A stretch of DNA of 64,000 bases, from the NCBI RefSeq assembly GCF_028554725.1, contig NC_071667.1, positions 73,082,001 through 73,146,000 of the forward strand, given 5' to 3'. A program made the translations under genes and the position numbers. Shown here one piece after another: positions 1-13,116 of this stretch (within the stretch, counting starts at the first letter, position 1; every line of letters begins with the position of its first letter). The notes under the pieces were generated by a model. That model had not been told where the DNA came from and made no database searches. It saw nothing but the letters and a program-made list of their open reading frames with translations. This DNA comes from Zeugodacus cucurbitae. Lineage: Eukaryota > Arthropoda > Insecta > Diptera > Tephritidae.

Positions 1-1827
1 GACGTGAATATATTTCCATGCAAAAAAAGGCAGTCAGTCATTTCAATACCGCCCGGTGCACCTTATTATTCGTAAATTTTTGGCTTAACGCATTTAACTA
101 TAGCGTCTGCTAATTTGTGGATGCGAGTCGGTTGCAGGTGGCTTTCGGGTGAAATTCGAATGGAGGCAGTTCGATAAGTCTGAGTACGGAATGAGAACCT
201 TGAAGGCAGATCGAAACTGTCTTCATCAGTTATAAGTTCATCAAGAGGACAACGTGGCTTCAATGGATTCGGCGGACCCAATAATACTGGGAATTCACAA
301 ATCTATAACCCAATCTCTAGAAAGAGTATTTCTGTTATATCCGTTCCTATTGGATGTTGGCAGGAACTGAGGTTTGGTACTTCGGACCTAATTGTGTTAC
401 CTGTATGTTTTTTCTTTGAGTTTTGCTGCCGTTCAACCACATTGTGGTCACCTAATCTAGTAAAGGCCTAATTAGATCTTACTTGTAATCTAACCTGATC
501 CGGAAACGAAGAATTTCGACTCCGCTCTTCTATTTAGTTCTCTTTAACCTCATCTCAGCTTGAATCTCGAACAAATATCAGGCCTTTAAACAGTCACTGT
601 CCCATCGTATCGACCCTGTACCTTCACAAAAGCCCCAACAGTGACCAGTTAAAATTTTGCACATCTGTTTGCGTTGACCAAAGATACCAGCCGGTCAATC
701 CAATGTGATATTCGCATAATAATAGGACAGCGAACGTGTCGCGAATCGAAGCAGCGCAGTGTTCAACGCTGAGAGTGACAAATTGGAAATGCACAGCGTG
801 CGCATTACGGTAAAGCCGAAGTGGAGATAATATTGAAATCAGACATTGAGGGGCTTATCGCAGCAGATGATATGCCATAATGGGCGCGTTGTTGTTGGTG
901 ATGTTGAATCACTCAATGTGTGATTGTGAAAGCCTCTTCGCACACACACACACTCCGGCCATTTTGGGTGATCCCCTCATAAAGCTAACGGGGCTTCAAA
1001 TTTCTGCTTTCCCACAAAAGCATGCCTTTTTGCGTGCATTGATGCACCGCACAGTTGAGTGGATGTCAAGAGCTTCGCGTTACCGCTATTCAATAGCTTT
1101 AGTGTCCACCAGCCATGTTAACTTTGCATAGCGCGCTCTCTTCACAGGCTGAGTCTTTAACTAAAGTGACAATTTATGGATAGTGTTGTTGCATTCACTT
1201 CGCTATTGTTGTTGTTGTCAGCGTCGCATACTCTACTTTGCGCCTTTTTATGCGAGTTTAATGGCACGGAAATGCAAAATGTGTAAGTACACAAACACAA
1301 TGCTATCAATTATTATGATTCGTTGACAAAGCTTGGACTGCGTTCGCTAGCCATTCGGTTGCACTTGCAAGGGTTGAGCGATTTTTGAAGTGCAAAAAAG
1401 GTATGCAAATATTTCTAATAGTAGGGAAGTTTGTATTGAGTGAGAGTAATGTGGTTGTAGAGTAAATTATATAATAAGAGAGCCGTTTACGGCAAATTTC
1501 TCAGAAATATGTGAAAATAAGAAATTTTCAGTTGGATAAGAAATAATAAAAATAAAAATATATAAAGAATTTTTTTAATTGACTGTGTTTTGTATTTATT
1601 TCGTAATTCAGTAAGTTTATAATGTTCTGTAGAATTTATATCAAATATGCTTTGTTTGTGTCCATAATTCTTAATTGTTTCATTTCATTCTTACATTTTT
1701 TTTCTTTACAAAATATAATTATTAGAACCAACCCCATCATACTAGGAGATTGTTTTCGGCGATATTTGAATTAAAAATGTTTCCAAACAATAAATTTTCA
1801 AAAATTACGATTTTTGAATTCAAAGGA
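1..1827. other. Unassigned non-coding stretch
   Basis: I see no gene here. A 71-codon minus frame at 66-281 and an 83-codon plus frame at 880-1131 are open, but neither shows a recognisable domain or a splice or promoter context. There is a short (CA)n run near 940-953. Composition is mixed up to about 1400 and then strongly AT-rich. Confidence 0.5.
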
Positions 1828-2508
1828 AATCAAAAACTTAGATATGGGATATGTAAATGATCAGGGTGATGAGCAGATTTGAAATCCGGATGTCTGTCTG
1901 ATAACTTAAAAATTGAGATATCTCAATGAAACTTGGTACACATACATATTTCTTGGCTCCCTGAAGAGGTTGGTATTGCATTTGGACGTAATTGCATAAT
2001 GGCGATAACCGAAAACTTATAAAGTGCCATAACTAAACCATAAATAACTTTACAGAAGAACTGGCAGAAGGAAGCCGCACTCAGATTTTTTTACAAAATG
2101 GCAAACGGGCGTGGCATCACCCACTTATGGGCCAAAAACCATATCTCAGGGTCTACTCGACCGATGTCAATGAAATTCGGTATATAATATTTTCTTCACA
2201 CCTGCATGACATGGATGCAATATGGGCGGAATCGGTTCAAAACGGCACCTATTTCCCATTTAACTCAATTTCGAATTCCATCTGATTCCTTCATTGTATG
2301 ATATATACATTAAGAACCAATTAAGATATCGGAATAAAACTTTACACTAATACTGAACTTGAGGTGTAGCATTGTGGACAAATCGGACTTTAACTTTTCA
2401 AGGCCTCGGATATCGACCATGAAGATCTCAGCTCCTTTATTATTTTGTTTTCTCAATATCAGTGAATTGCGAGAGTATAGAATGATCGGTTGTACCAAAA
2501 CTTAGCCC
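1828..2508 (+). repeat. Interspersed repeat family A, copy 1 (internally deleted)
   Basis: This matches the reverse complement of the long copy at 60519-61738. Shared blocks include the ATCAGGGTGA region near 1860, GTCTGTCTG near 1893, the stretch around 'aaacttggtacac' near 1928, 'gggcgtggc' near 2108, and the end block GAGAGTATAGAATGATCGGT followed by a decayed 'acccgaacttagccc' at 2470-2508. Forward orientation is defined here as ending in the CTTAGCCC...CTTACTTGT block. It has no coding capacity. The terminal block carries several substitutions, so this is an older copy. The superfamily is unresolved. Confidence 0.75.
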
Positions 2509-3045
2509 AAAAACCAATATTTTGTTTTTTTGACAGAAAATTTAACAATAAATCATTTATTTCTAATTATTTAAAATTGATAGGTAGGTGATATAGGATT
2601 AAAGTAAAAATAAAATATTTCATTATATTAAATTAATTTTCACAAATATTTTTGAAGATATTTAAAATATTTTTTGCAGATATAAATATAAAACTGTTAA
2701 CAAAAACAAAATGATTAAAAATATATAAAATTTTTTAATAATTTCAAAAAAAAAAGTATTTGAAAAATGGATTAACTGGATTTTGAATTTGGTTAAATAT
2801 AATGAATAAATTTTATATAAGGAATTATTTATTAGATTAAAAAAAAATATTTTGTGTTTAAGCTTGCACCACAGAACTTGAAAATAATTATTTTTCAATA
2901 TTTTTTTATTTATATTTTTTTATTATCGTTTTAAAAACATACATGTTTTTTTTAATATTTAATTCTTTTATTTATTTCATAATATTCATAACTTTTATTT
3001 CGATTAAATTTCGTTAAAAAAATATTTATTTCACTAAAATTATCA
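2509..3045. other. Very AT-rich spacer; would be intron 1 of the candidate minus-strand transcript
   Basis: This stretch is dominated by A and T runs with almost no CpG. The open frame at 2662-2898 on the minus strand is Lys/Phe/Ile/Leu-rich and is what such composition produces by chance. If the splice donor at 3045-3050 is used, this DNA is the start of an intron running towards lower coordinates. Confidence 0.35.
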
Positions 3046-3050
3046 CTCAC

Positions 3051-3436
3051 CTTGAAAATGCAAATATTTTGCTTTAATACATATTTTGCAACAAATGTTA
3101 GTCAAATTTGCTCACTTCTGCACACAATTTGTTTATGTTCAAACATTTATTTATATAACCCAATTTAAAAATTGTTGAGTTGCATACTAAATGTGTTGAC
3201 CTAAATAGCACTTTAGGTATGACACTCAAGCGATTATAATTTTTTATTAAAAAATTTTCGCAAATTCTTATTTTGTCACAATTTATTTTCTAATATTATT
3301 TAAATTAGTTCACAAAATCACAAGCTCCACATCACTTCGTCACATGCGACACTAATGCGTACCGTTCTATCCCGAATAGAATCGCGTTTTGGCGCTGCAT
3401 TCAACACGCAGCCACAGTCCCGATTTAAGTATTGCT
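3051..3436 (-). other. Candidate 5' non-coding first exon (minus strand)
   Basis: On the minus strand a textbook TATA box (TATATAAG, 3459-3466) lies about 30 bp upstream of the inferred start. About 385 nt further down, the sequence reads TTCAAG|GTGAGTGA, a near-ideal fly 5' splice site with the exon ending at 3051. The interval has no long frame; the first ATG (minus, near 3405) opens only 17 codons. This fits a 5' UTR exon of a gene transcribed towards lower coordinates whose coding exons lie outside the window. The TATA box and donor are seen directly; the exon itself is inferred. Confidence 0.35.
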
Positions 3437-3458
3437 CAATCAGGCGTCTTGCCAGGTT

Positions 3459-3466
3459 CTTATATA
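3459..3466 (-). promoter_or_regulatory. TATA box, minus strand
   Basis: The minus strand reads GGGTATATAAGAACC, a full match to TATAWAAR. It sits at the edge of a GC-richer patch (3340-4260) next to very AT-rich DNA, as fly promoters often do. No clear TCAKTY initiator lies 30 bp downstream, so its use is unproven. Confidence 0.4.
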
Positions 3467-3470
3467 CCCT

Positions 3471-4260
3471 CGTTACGCGCGCGCACTACTTACAATGAAA
3501 CGCCGCACACACGCCTACCGACATACCTAGTAAAGCTCACCGGCGCTGCCCATTTGATGCTGATTCTGACGACGCATTGCTGCTGCCGCCGCTGCTGTGA
3601 GCTCTCCAACTCTCCAACTCCACCCTGTGCGCTGTGCCGCAGAAATTCGCGAATTGATAATGATGTTTGAGCAGCGCCGCTGCCGCGAAGTCAACGCTAG
3701 TAGCAGAGCTCCAACTCAAGCTCCCAATTTGCGGCACTTAGCTAGCGGCCCTTACATCCGTTTTTGCTCTTTCCTACGTCGAACCGCTATCAAAAGATTA
3801 TTTCGCGCAGTCGGTTCTTTTTTGCGGTCCACGCCGACTCCAAAGCAGCGCAGTCGCCAGCAATAATTGTAGCGACTGCGCAGCGCCGTTTTGTAATGAA
3901 AGCGCGGCAGCTAAAGAACATTGAAATTCTTCAGCGTGCGCGTCTTCTCATTCCCTTTCTTTGCTTTTGTCGCGTTCTTTTTGCGGGCAGCTTTGTATTG
4001 GCGCGCGCATGCGCATACGCTGTGATCGCTTCTCTGCATTTGCCGATTTTGGCAACATCGTGGCCGGCCTTCGCGTTGGAGTTCTGAATTCTCTTCATTG
4101 TTGAAGACCGCCTTGTTGGTCTTACTCTTGTAGCTTCTTCTGTGTTCTGCGCTACGTCGCTTTGGCCACTTGTGGGCCTTGTAAGCTCAGCTAAGCAGCA
4201 CATTTTCATTCTTAAGCGAATTTTTGGTCTGTTCTCGTGAGAATTAACGGCATACCACAA
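3471..4260. other. GC-richer patch with CTG/GCN runs, possible regulatory DNA
   Basis: This is one of the most GC- and CpG-rich stretches of the window. It has short CTG/CCG trinucleotide runs (3580-3600) and several GCGC-rich words near 3475-3490 and 3985-4010. Several overlapping frames of 66-109 codons are open on both strands, which is typical of chance openness in GC-richer DNA; none resembles a protein I know. Upstream regulatory DNA of the candidate minus-strand promoter is the simplest reading. Confidence 0.3.
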
Positions 4261-6200
4261 GAGTCGTGTTTTGTTTTTGTTATTTTTGCATTGTTTATTT
4301 ATTATTTACTTCTTCGTGATTGGTGAACGCTTTATTTTGCGTTTCTCTTTCTTTCTGCTTGCCTTCAACATTTCTCTTTGATTTTGTGAGTTTTTTTTAG
4401 TTTTTCAAGAATTTGCGATCGCTGTGTTGGTTATTTTGGGGCTTCTCAGTCACAAGTGTTTACTTTCTTTGCTGCACGTCATGAACTCGTATTCTTCGCT
4501 TAACTGTTTTCGAAAATATTAATTATACAAACAGGCATTTCCCAGGAATCCCATTATTCTTTGGCTTGTAATAACAACAAATAAATTTTATAGGCCATTG
4601 TACTGCGAGCGGGAAGTCCAGAAGCTCAATAAAAAAATACCGTTAATTGTTTTGTGATGAGATCACCGGCAATAAGTAATGTCAAGAATTATCTGACGAA
4701 CATGTCAGGAAGGTTTTGCATTATTGAGTGAAACAGGTAAGGGTATTATGCATTTCGGCTATTGAAAGCTGGAGTTCATTTCATTTCTATATGTTCTGTT
4801 AAGATGATTCCGAACTATGCTCATTACTTTCAAGTTGCCTTCTTTAAGTCGAGGAGCAAAGAACATCTGCTTTGTGTTTTGATTCTTCGCTATTAATAAG
4901 AGAAATTTTAAACTAAAAAAAAAACATATTCCTAGTGTGTTAGCTTGCTTCAAGACTGGATATAGTTGCTTAGAAGTGTGTCGTCATGTTGCAAGTTTTT
5001 CTCATATGACTAATATTCTTATCCCTATTGCTATCAATCAAACAAGCTCATTGGGAAACCGATGGAAATTCTGGTTTCTGTACGTATGTATATCAAAGGG
5101 AGCTTTACTGAGTGGTAAATCGTTAAAAAAGATGAGTTTTGATCGGTCTTAGTTATGAGAATATATGCAATTTTCTAGCAATTTTGCTAAAAAACCTTTT
5201 GGAACTTGTTTTCACTGCGGCGTTGATCAACATGCAATTCTGTCTCCTATGATTATAAATATGAAGAGAAAAGCATCGATTTCAAAGTATCTTACATTAC
5301 TTAAGTGAGTTGGATTGTTTTCTTCGAACTTTTTCGGGTTTACAGTGAGATCATTAACATTTCAAAAATATTAGATTAGCTATACCAGTACTAAAGACTG
5401 AGGAAAACCCGCTGGTTAAAACACTCACGTTCAACTAGGAAGAAAAGTCAAAATCTTATAGCGTTTTTAGACAGAAACTAATTGATCAATTTACCGGCCT
5501 CTGCTCGATTTAAACGCTTATTAAGATCGATTTACCATACAAAATAAAATCTACATTTATTTTCAATTGAATTTTAATCGACTTGAAAATCAAATGCAAC
5601 TCTGCGACAAAGATTATACGATATACGTTCTTTGTCTGCGATTGACTGAATTTTTTGTTGAAAAAAAGCTTTGGTAGATGTCGCTGGCGAAAAATATTAA
5701 TAAATAATTGAAAATGGTTTCTAATGGGAACAGATATAATCTCAACTTCCAAGAAAAAGTTTTCAAATGACTTAACCTAAATCTAGAAACTGTTTAGAAA
5801 AGATTGAGTGAAATATTAATGGAGTGACCCCAGTTGGACATTAATGTTGATTCTTAAAAGTCGGTGGATGTTGATTCATTCTCTAAACACTTTCTATCCC
5901 ACAAAAGAAAGTATTTTCGTTGTTTTCTGAGCATAAAAAGTGGGTTTCGAATTCGCGCCTAAGTAAGACGATCGGTTGAACTGATGATTGACTCCTCTGA
6001 AGTTGAAGAAAATGAAGAAGAACCACGTTTTATATATTATATGAATTTTTATTTTTTTCATTTTCAAATGGTAGTTTTAAATAATCTAAAATTTTCGACT
6101 TCGAAATATCTGCGAAAAAGATATATTTTATATCTCATCTGGTCGAAAGCCTCTACAGTCTAAATTAATTTTTTTTATAGCATGTAATACTGGGAAAGAA
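4261..6200. other. Unassigned non-coding stretch
   Basis: No gene, clear repeat or RNA structure was recognised. Composition is AT-rich. Frames at 4759-4953, 4937-5152 and 5510-5752 are short and lack domain features. Confidence 0.5.
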
Positions 6201-7370
6201 ATTTTATTTTTTATTTTCAATTTGTTTTTGTTGTTATTGGATTTATGTGTAGCGCAAGGCCATTTCTGCATTATTACATCGCTTGTATTTCATTTTTGTA
6301 ATAATTTCAACGCTTTAACTCACTTTCCATATTTTTGCTCTCTATTTATGTTTTTGGCGCACACAATATTGCTGAATTATTGTTGTTGTTTAAGTATTTA
6401 TTACTTATTGGCTTTCGAGCACACGCACTTTTTTATTACGAATATTATTGCCATATTTTCGAAAAAGCTCCACTCGTCACTTTTGGCATGCAAAACACGT
6501 GCGCACGTAAACATTGACAGCGGCAAGCTATCGATGCGACAGCAAAATAACACCAAAGCAACAACAAGAAAAACAACAACAGCAGCAGCAACAGTGTTGA
6601 GTGAAAAACGCTATAACAAGTGTAACAACAACAACAATGGCAATAAAAATGCAAAATATGCTGAAGCATTTTATGCTACTTTGACGGCCGATCACCGAAG
6701 CGCCGCTGTCACGCAGCAAAAATAACAACTCCATCAACAACAACAACATCATCCTTTACGTGTACTCAGTTACATGAAATGGTACAATATTGTAACGATT
6801 GTTATGTACGCTGCCTCATCTGCAACACTTGCATGCGATATTATTTTCATCCAAAGTATCCTCAACGCGCGTCCATCTTTTTTATGTCCACACCCCGCTA
6901 TTAATACAGTTTACTCACCCTGTTGGCTGTGCGCGCTGCGTTGCCTTTATCTCTTCGCACATAAAACGTGCATATTCAAAAATTGAAATCGATTGCAGGC
7001 ACACTCTAGCGCCGCTACACCCACCATACACCATTCACCACTCAACGCCCAGCGCCTTCCACCTACACAGCGTCGGTGCGCGTCTGTACGGCTGGCTGGC
7101 TAAGCGTTTTATTGTTATTGTTGTGATTATTACAGGCACTTGTGTTATCAAGCAAAGTGTTTAGTAGTGTTTAGTATTATTATTGCTTGGGTAATGCAAT
7201 TGTTTGCCATTTCATTGGTGTTGTTGTTGTTGTTAGTTGTTTTTGTTGTTACTGTCGCTATCATAGCTAATAATGCATTCGCACACGTAGTTGGCAAACA
7301 CGCCCACAGCAACTTCATATCGACAAATAGCGACGTCATCTCGACAAACTGACTTCGTAGTCAACGATGC
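6201..7370. other. Non-coding DNA with (CAA)n/(TTG)n trinucleotide clusters
   Basis: ACA/CAA-type runs sit at about 6550-6645 and 6733-6750, and TTG-type runs at 6380-6390 and 7215-7245. They open long low-complexity frames (167 codons at 6222-6725, plus opposite-strand shadows) full of Asn/Thr or Cys/Leu. These are simple-sequence artefacts rather than proteins. Confidence 0.5.
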
Positions 7371-8712
7371 TGCTGAGAATAGCGAAAAAGAATATGAAAA
7401 AAACTCCGAGGAAATATTAACGTGAAGAAAAGCGGCAGTTGGAAGAAATACATATATACAAATATACTAGGGGGCTCGAAAAGTCGGCTGAAGAAAGGAA
7501 TTTAGTGATCATTCTAAAGCTGAAGACTTTTGACCTCATCACTATTGGCTTTTCTGTGGAGATACTTCAATGTTCGTCTCTTGAGTGCGCTAGGGTTTAG
7601 TCTTAAATAACTTAGAAACCCCCAGAAACTGATTTTCAGTGAAGATCGAGACTCTTTGTTGAAGACAAATAAAGGCAACAGGAAGATACAATTGTACCTT
7701 TCTATGGGATTATATCTCTCATAAAGTACTTTTTAAGGTCATGTTATCTATTCGGTAACAGACAGAGAAGTTTATGGTCACATAGGAAAAGTCGGACTAC
7801 TATAAGACGAACTGTATCTAAAAATAGATCGGCTTTAGAAGTCGCAAGACGTCTTAATTCTATCATTCCGATGTTAGAAAACCTATTTTTTATATCTTTG
7901 TGTAGTTTGAGGGTACTCTGGATAATTTAAGAATATACTGGAACCTCTGTATTACTAGTTCGATGTTTCTTCCCAGCAATATCCTCCAAAAATTTACCAT
8001 CACTTGGCGATACTAATTGTTATAGGAAAAATTAAATTTATTGTCCCGCTTTTTCTCGTAATTTCACGGAATCCCTCGAGCATTTTCGACCACCCCTCGT
8101 TTTGTATATTTATCTGCTACATAACAATTGTTGAAATTAATTTTTTATGCTCATGCTTGCACTGTCAACAAAGTCGTCTCCTGTCTTGGTCTCCCCTGTG
8201 TAAACAACAGCCATATCGCTACGGGGCTCCATTCAATATTCCATCGGCTTTTTGTGCTTACTTCTTTCACTCCGCTTTCAGACATCACTTCTCTTCTTCC
8301 TCCTACCTTCCGCTGAAAATTTTCTTTTTAACGTCTTAACAACTGCTGTGTTTTTATGTTGCTTAGCGTCGCTTGCCGCTTCTTTTTCTTTTTGTTTCTG
8401 TCTTCATTTTTCGTCGCCTCTTATCTCGTCATATTATTACCGCAATCGATACACGTTCATCGTTGATATTGAAATTATTAGACTTCTTGTCTGATTTTGC
8501 ACTTTTGCTCGGCATTAAACACCAAATTATTTCGTTTATGCAAATTCATTGACTTCAATGTACGTTTAATGAATTTAAGTGGCACTTTAATGAGGAGGGA
8601 CTTTAGATTTTGGCGCGAGACAAACACTTTGACGGTGATAATTGCTGGTTATTTAGTTGAATTTAATTGCAGTGGATGAAGGTGTGACTTTATTTCTTCC
8701 ACTAACATTAAA
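7371..8712. other. Unassigned non-coding stretch
   Basis: No gene was recognised. A pyrimidine-rich part (about 8160-8430) opens frames on the plus strand without meaning. Confidence 0.5.
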
Positions 8713-9545
8713 CGACATCACATCATAACACAGCAAAAGGAAGTTTTAAAATGACATAATCTATCTCCTTACTACATGCATAACCAGTATCATTTTACTA
8801 GTCACACACAAACGTCACATCGCGCTCCATTCATCTTTATCAATATTAATAATCTTCTAAAAACATTTTATTACATCACATCATCACGAAATAATTCATT
8901 CGATCACACATCCCACTTTATGCTCCAAAAGACTTTCGAAGTCACGCTAGTGCAAAATCAAAAATGTTATATGAATATTATGTCATATGATTATACAACA
9001 TGAGAACTCACATATAGCAGTTAATTACAACTTATCACATCACTTGATGTAAATCTCATAGGGTCAAATCGCATGTTTTCTTACGGAATCATAATTCTTC
9101 TCATTTGATTTATTTCATACAATGTCTCGTCGCAAACAAATAAATAAATAATATCTCTATATAATATACGTACATATCCAATTTTTTTGAATTTGTTACA
9201 TGGCGAATTAATCGTATTGTGCCAAATCACATCACATCACTCGATGTCATATCATAACATTAGTGATGTGATCTAATCTCATGCCATAGCACATCACGTC
9301 GCTTGATGTCATATCATTAGAGTCAAAATTACTCAAATCTGATTTATGTAAATAATATTACATATCACAGGACATCTAAAATGCTTTCTCCATACATCAC
9401 ATCACATCTTATCATTTAATCACTTTGCTTCATTTTAAACAACACATCATATCTCACCCATTACATCATGTGATGATGTCAAATCATCCAAATTCATTTA
9501 CAACACATCACAGATTTATCAGATCACCTCATGTGATGTGCTCTA
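8713..9545. repeat. Patch enriched in ACATCAC / GTGATGT words
   Basis: Copies of CACATCAC and its complement recur every few tens of bases, sometimes as palindromes, for example ACATCATGTGATGATGT at 9463-9479. A longer shared unit, CACATCAC(n)TTGATGT, often followed by CATATCAT, starts at 9036, 9233 and 9290. This suggests a decayed array of a ~50-60 bp unit rather than pure simple sequence. There is no coding capacity; the frame at 8776-9003 is incidental. Confidence 0.6.
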
Positions 9546-11611
9546 ATCATGTTTTTTTTTTTCAAATCATATCTGACATCACTTAGAAATTAACCTACAT
9601 ATATTAACACACATGAGATTTGCATAATAATATATAAACATAATCTTCATATTCCGACAAAGCGAAACAAATCGACAATTTTGTATTTAACTTAATCATG
9701 TTTTATAAGGGACATTGAAACGACATAGTAATAATAATAATTCGTTAGAGCTTTCATGTACTAGATAGATAAATTTATTAATTTCATGAATAACATCAAA
9801 CTAAAGCTAAAATCTCAAAATTGGACCTAACTTTAAGCTCAATTTCTAAATGACGTGATAAAAATAATTCTATGAGAATCTCAAAAAGTTCTACTTCTAG
9901 GTTGACTTTAACATTTTCGTGAGCTTTAGACGATTTTCCGCTCACCGGACCGTATTTTAGACTCAGGTGTGTGGTGATGTTTCCATAATTCATTCATTGC
10001 CACAAATCTTTGCCCAATTCTTACTAAGAATAAGAATTGGAATTATTTTATCAATGGATGATTAAGAATGTAATAGGATTACGGTTTCTGTTGCATTTTT
10101 TGTGTTTATTTTTGTAAGATGATTTAATTAACAGTTAATTAAGCATTAAAAACTAGTGACCCATATTTATAATTCCTTGTACGTAGTGAATTTCCATATC
10201 TTTCGATTTGTGTTTAAGAAATGTTGAAATCAGTAGCCGAAGGCAATGTTTGTTTAATGTAGAAAACATTATGATTTAGATTTTTTTATTCTATTTAATA
10301 GTCTATTATCTCTTCTTATTTTCAGAAAATATTATTCTCGCTATCTGGACTTAAGCTCCTTCTCATAATGCCACGCATTGAGCGATAGACTCGTTGTACA
10401 CTTGGCTTTAAACAATACGGGGCACATGTTCTTGATGTATGGAGCTACACAAATCCATATGTAAGTATTGTCAGATAATTGTTTTGTTAGCGTAATTTGA
10501 TGTTGATAGATATGTACTTATGTATGTGTGTAGAAGAAAAGCCGTTAGCTATACAAATCTCATATTGAATGAATATGACATGTGCTCGCCCTAGTATTAG
10601 TAGGTAATAAGTAGTTGTGAAATTATTCAACGCAAATGAATATCACACATTTTGAAAGCGAGCCAAAAAGCCAATGACCGCAACTGAATTGGGAACAAAA
10701 ACAGGAAAAATATACTAAGAAAAAAGTAAACAAATAAAATTGAGAAATAAAAAGAACTGTCAAACTGACATTATGACTGAGGAAGGTTGTATGATAAAAA
10801 GCTCATACTCATTCTCTTATATCTGAAATACTTGGCATTATATAACTATAAGGGTCTTCCCATTTGTTTCATGTAAATTGTGAGATATCCATCGTCTGCT
10901 TATATAACTGAAATAAAAAACAATATTCTCGCAAGTTCAAGACACCGTTAACGTGACTAAGCTTTCTTCCATCAATTTCCTTGAATTATTTCAGTTAAGA
11001 TTTTATTTTCTCGCCACGTAATCGCAGCTCATTTCTTGTTGTTGAGCAGTTAAACTCAGCTGAGGAATGACTTACTTTGGGTGAATTGTTTTGGCCAAAA
11101 ATAGTTTATAGAAGCGCCAATTCGACCGAATTGCATAAAATTAACGATAACATCAAAGTTGTTAACTAAGTCTACGACTACATATATATTTGTTAAATGG
11201 CAATAAATCAAGTGAATTAATTGTTGCTGTTTGAACGAGATTTTGGCACATTTCACTTTGTGCTGCTATTTCGTTTTCATTTTAGTGGTCAATGTGTTGT
11301 GTTTTGTGCGAAATAGTTTTGGCCAGTAACTCTTCCACTTTGAAGCTATTTCTTATGACATTACTCAGACAGTTCTTAAAACATTATTTTGTAATCTAAG
11401 TAAGTAAGTTTTACGCCCAGCGGATTAGGATACCACTTTATCAGCCTGCGTTTTGAATTTCATCTTTTGTAAAATTTCTTTCAGAAGGCACTTTGTTTTT
11501 GATCATTGACGATTGTTCTAAAAACTATATATGTGTAGACTATATATAAGAGCTCTTGTGAGCTCGATTTTAAGAAAATATGAGAATCGTCATTGTTAAG
11601 TCAATATTTTT
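9546..11611. other. Unassigned AT-rich non-coding stretch
   Basis: No gene, transposon end or RNA was recognised. The 65- and 66-codon minus frames (9796-9993, 11056-11256) have no domain features. The last ~80 bases may be a degraded part of the family A copy that follows. Confidence 0.45.
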
Positions 11612-12205
11612 TCGTACGTCCGTCCGTGCAAGCTGTAACTTGAGTTAAAATTAAGTTATCTCGATGAAATTTGGCACACGTATTTCTAGGCACCATAAGA
11701 AGGCTAAATTCGATGGACGAAATCGGACCACTGCGACGCCCACAAAATGGCGATAACTGGTACTTAAAATTTTAAATGGGCGAGGTTCCACCCACTTATG
11801 GGTTAAAAACTATATCTCCGAAACTACTCGACAATTTCAATGAAATTCGGTTCATAATATCTTCCTAGCTTGCAATGATATGTGATGGAAATTGTCCAAA
11901 TCGGTTCCAACCACGCCTACTTCATATATACCAGAACTTTGAAGTCGATCAGAATCGTTTACTATACAATATATAAAGTAAGCACTAGTTAAGATATCGG
12001 AACAGAACTTTGCAAAAATACTGCATTTATAGTGTGGCATCGGCCTTCTAAAAATCACCGAAATTGGACAATAAGTATTCAAGGCCCCATACATCGAACA
12101 TGAGGACCTCAAAGCATCGTGCCAAAAATGAGTGAAATCGGGTCATAACTTCCGCTAGCTCCCTTATACCTAATATTCGGGGTTTCAAACTTTCAATGCA
12201 CTTTA
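11612..12205 (+). repeat. Interspersed repeat family A, copy 2 (both ends lost)
   Basis: The copy opens with CGTCCGTCCGTGCAAGCTGT (11618-11637), the complement of the (GGAC)n block of the long copy. It continues through the shared 'gatgaaatttggcacacg', 'cacaaaatggcgataac' and 'cccacttatgggtt' blocks. It ends near the 'tcataacttccgctagctcc' block, so the terminal GAGAGTATAAAA part is missing. It is non-coding; the minus frame at 11852-12112 is a by-product of the repeat. Confidence 0.75.
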
Positions 12206-12245
12206 TACAAAATTAAAATTTAATAAAATATAATTTTGGCTATAT

Positions 12246-12258
12246 CAGCGCCATCTGT
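12246..12258 (-). promoter_or_regulatory. CTCF-like motif
   Basis: The complement reads ACAGATGGCGCTG, which contains AGATGGCGC, the core described for Drosophila CTCF sites. Two further matches occur at 22215 and 43870. Single motifs of this length can arise by chance or be carried in by a repeat. Confidence 0.3.
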
Positions 12259-13116
12259 GAATGAGATTTGTCTCAACTTCTCTGTTGTAAAGTAATTAGC
12301 CAGTCATATTTGAACCAACCACGGCATGTCCTATAAACTTGAAGAGTTTAATTAAAAGTACACAAATTCCTCATGTTCAACATTAACATATTTATGTCTA
12401 TATATACATACTAATAAATAAGCTCACCTCCATTCTACCTCTAAATATCCCCCCTTTATAATCAATTTCATTTGCAATTAATGAACAATTTTGTCATCAC
12501 ATTTTTAAACATAGCAACACACTCTACATACCTTCATGCATACTTGTATCTTAAAATACCCACTAACTGCACTTTTTTATCGCATGATATATATTTTGTC
12601 AAGCATAGGCGCTTGCTGTCATCAATCAACGTTAACTTGTTATCGTTCAATATTTATTGTTATTAGTTAGTTGTTGCTGCTGTTGTTGTACATTGATGTC
12701 TGTTTATGCAAATTTTTAATTGGCTACATGATTTCTTAATTTCTATCTTCCTCTTCGTTACGCTTCTTCTCACAACACTACAATTTGTTGTTGATTTTTT
12801 AAATCGTTTTTACAGCATATTTATGCGCATATATTTTAGACACACTGTCCCACTAGTGTGTGATAAATGAAAATGTAAATACATGTGTGTCTATATGCCT
12901 AGTTTGTTTAATGTTTAATAAAGAAATATTTGCATATTTATAGCCGATTTGTTGCTTTTAGTGCGGAAATAGGCTTTGTTGGGCAGTGGAACACTTTCGT
13001 TTTTTGTTAAAGGGGGAAAAAAGATAAGTAAATTTGTTTTAATATTCTATAATAGAATTTTAACAATTTTGTATAACAAATATCGGGATTTTTTTAGTCG
13101 TGAATGTTTAGAATGA
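12259..13116. other. Unassigned AT-rich non-coding stretch
   Basis: Nothing is recognised apart from a short TTG run near 12670-12690. Confidence 0.5.

Noticed and set aside
66..281. 71-codon minus frame with a polar, protein-like look
   Set aside because: No family motif and no context; could be an old transposon scrap but cannot be supported.
6222..6725. 167-codon plus frame
   Set aside because: The second half is Asn/Thr/Ala from (CAA)n-type repeats and the first half is low-complexity hydrophobic; no domain.
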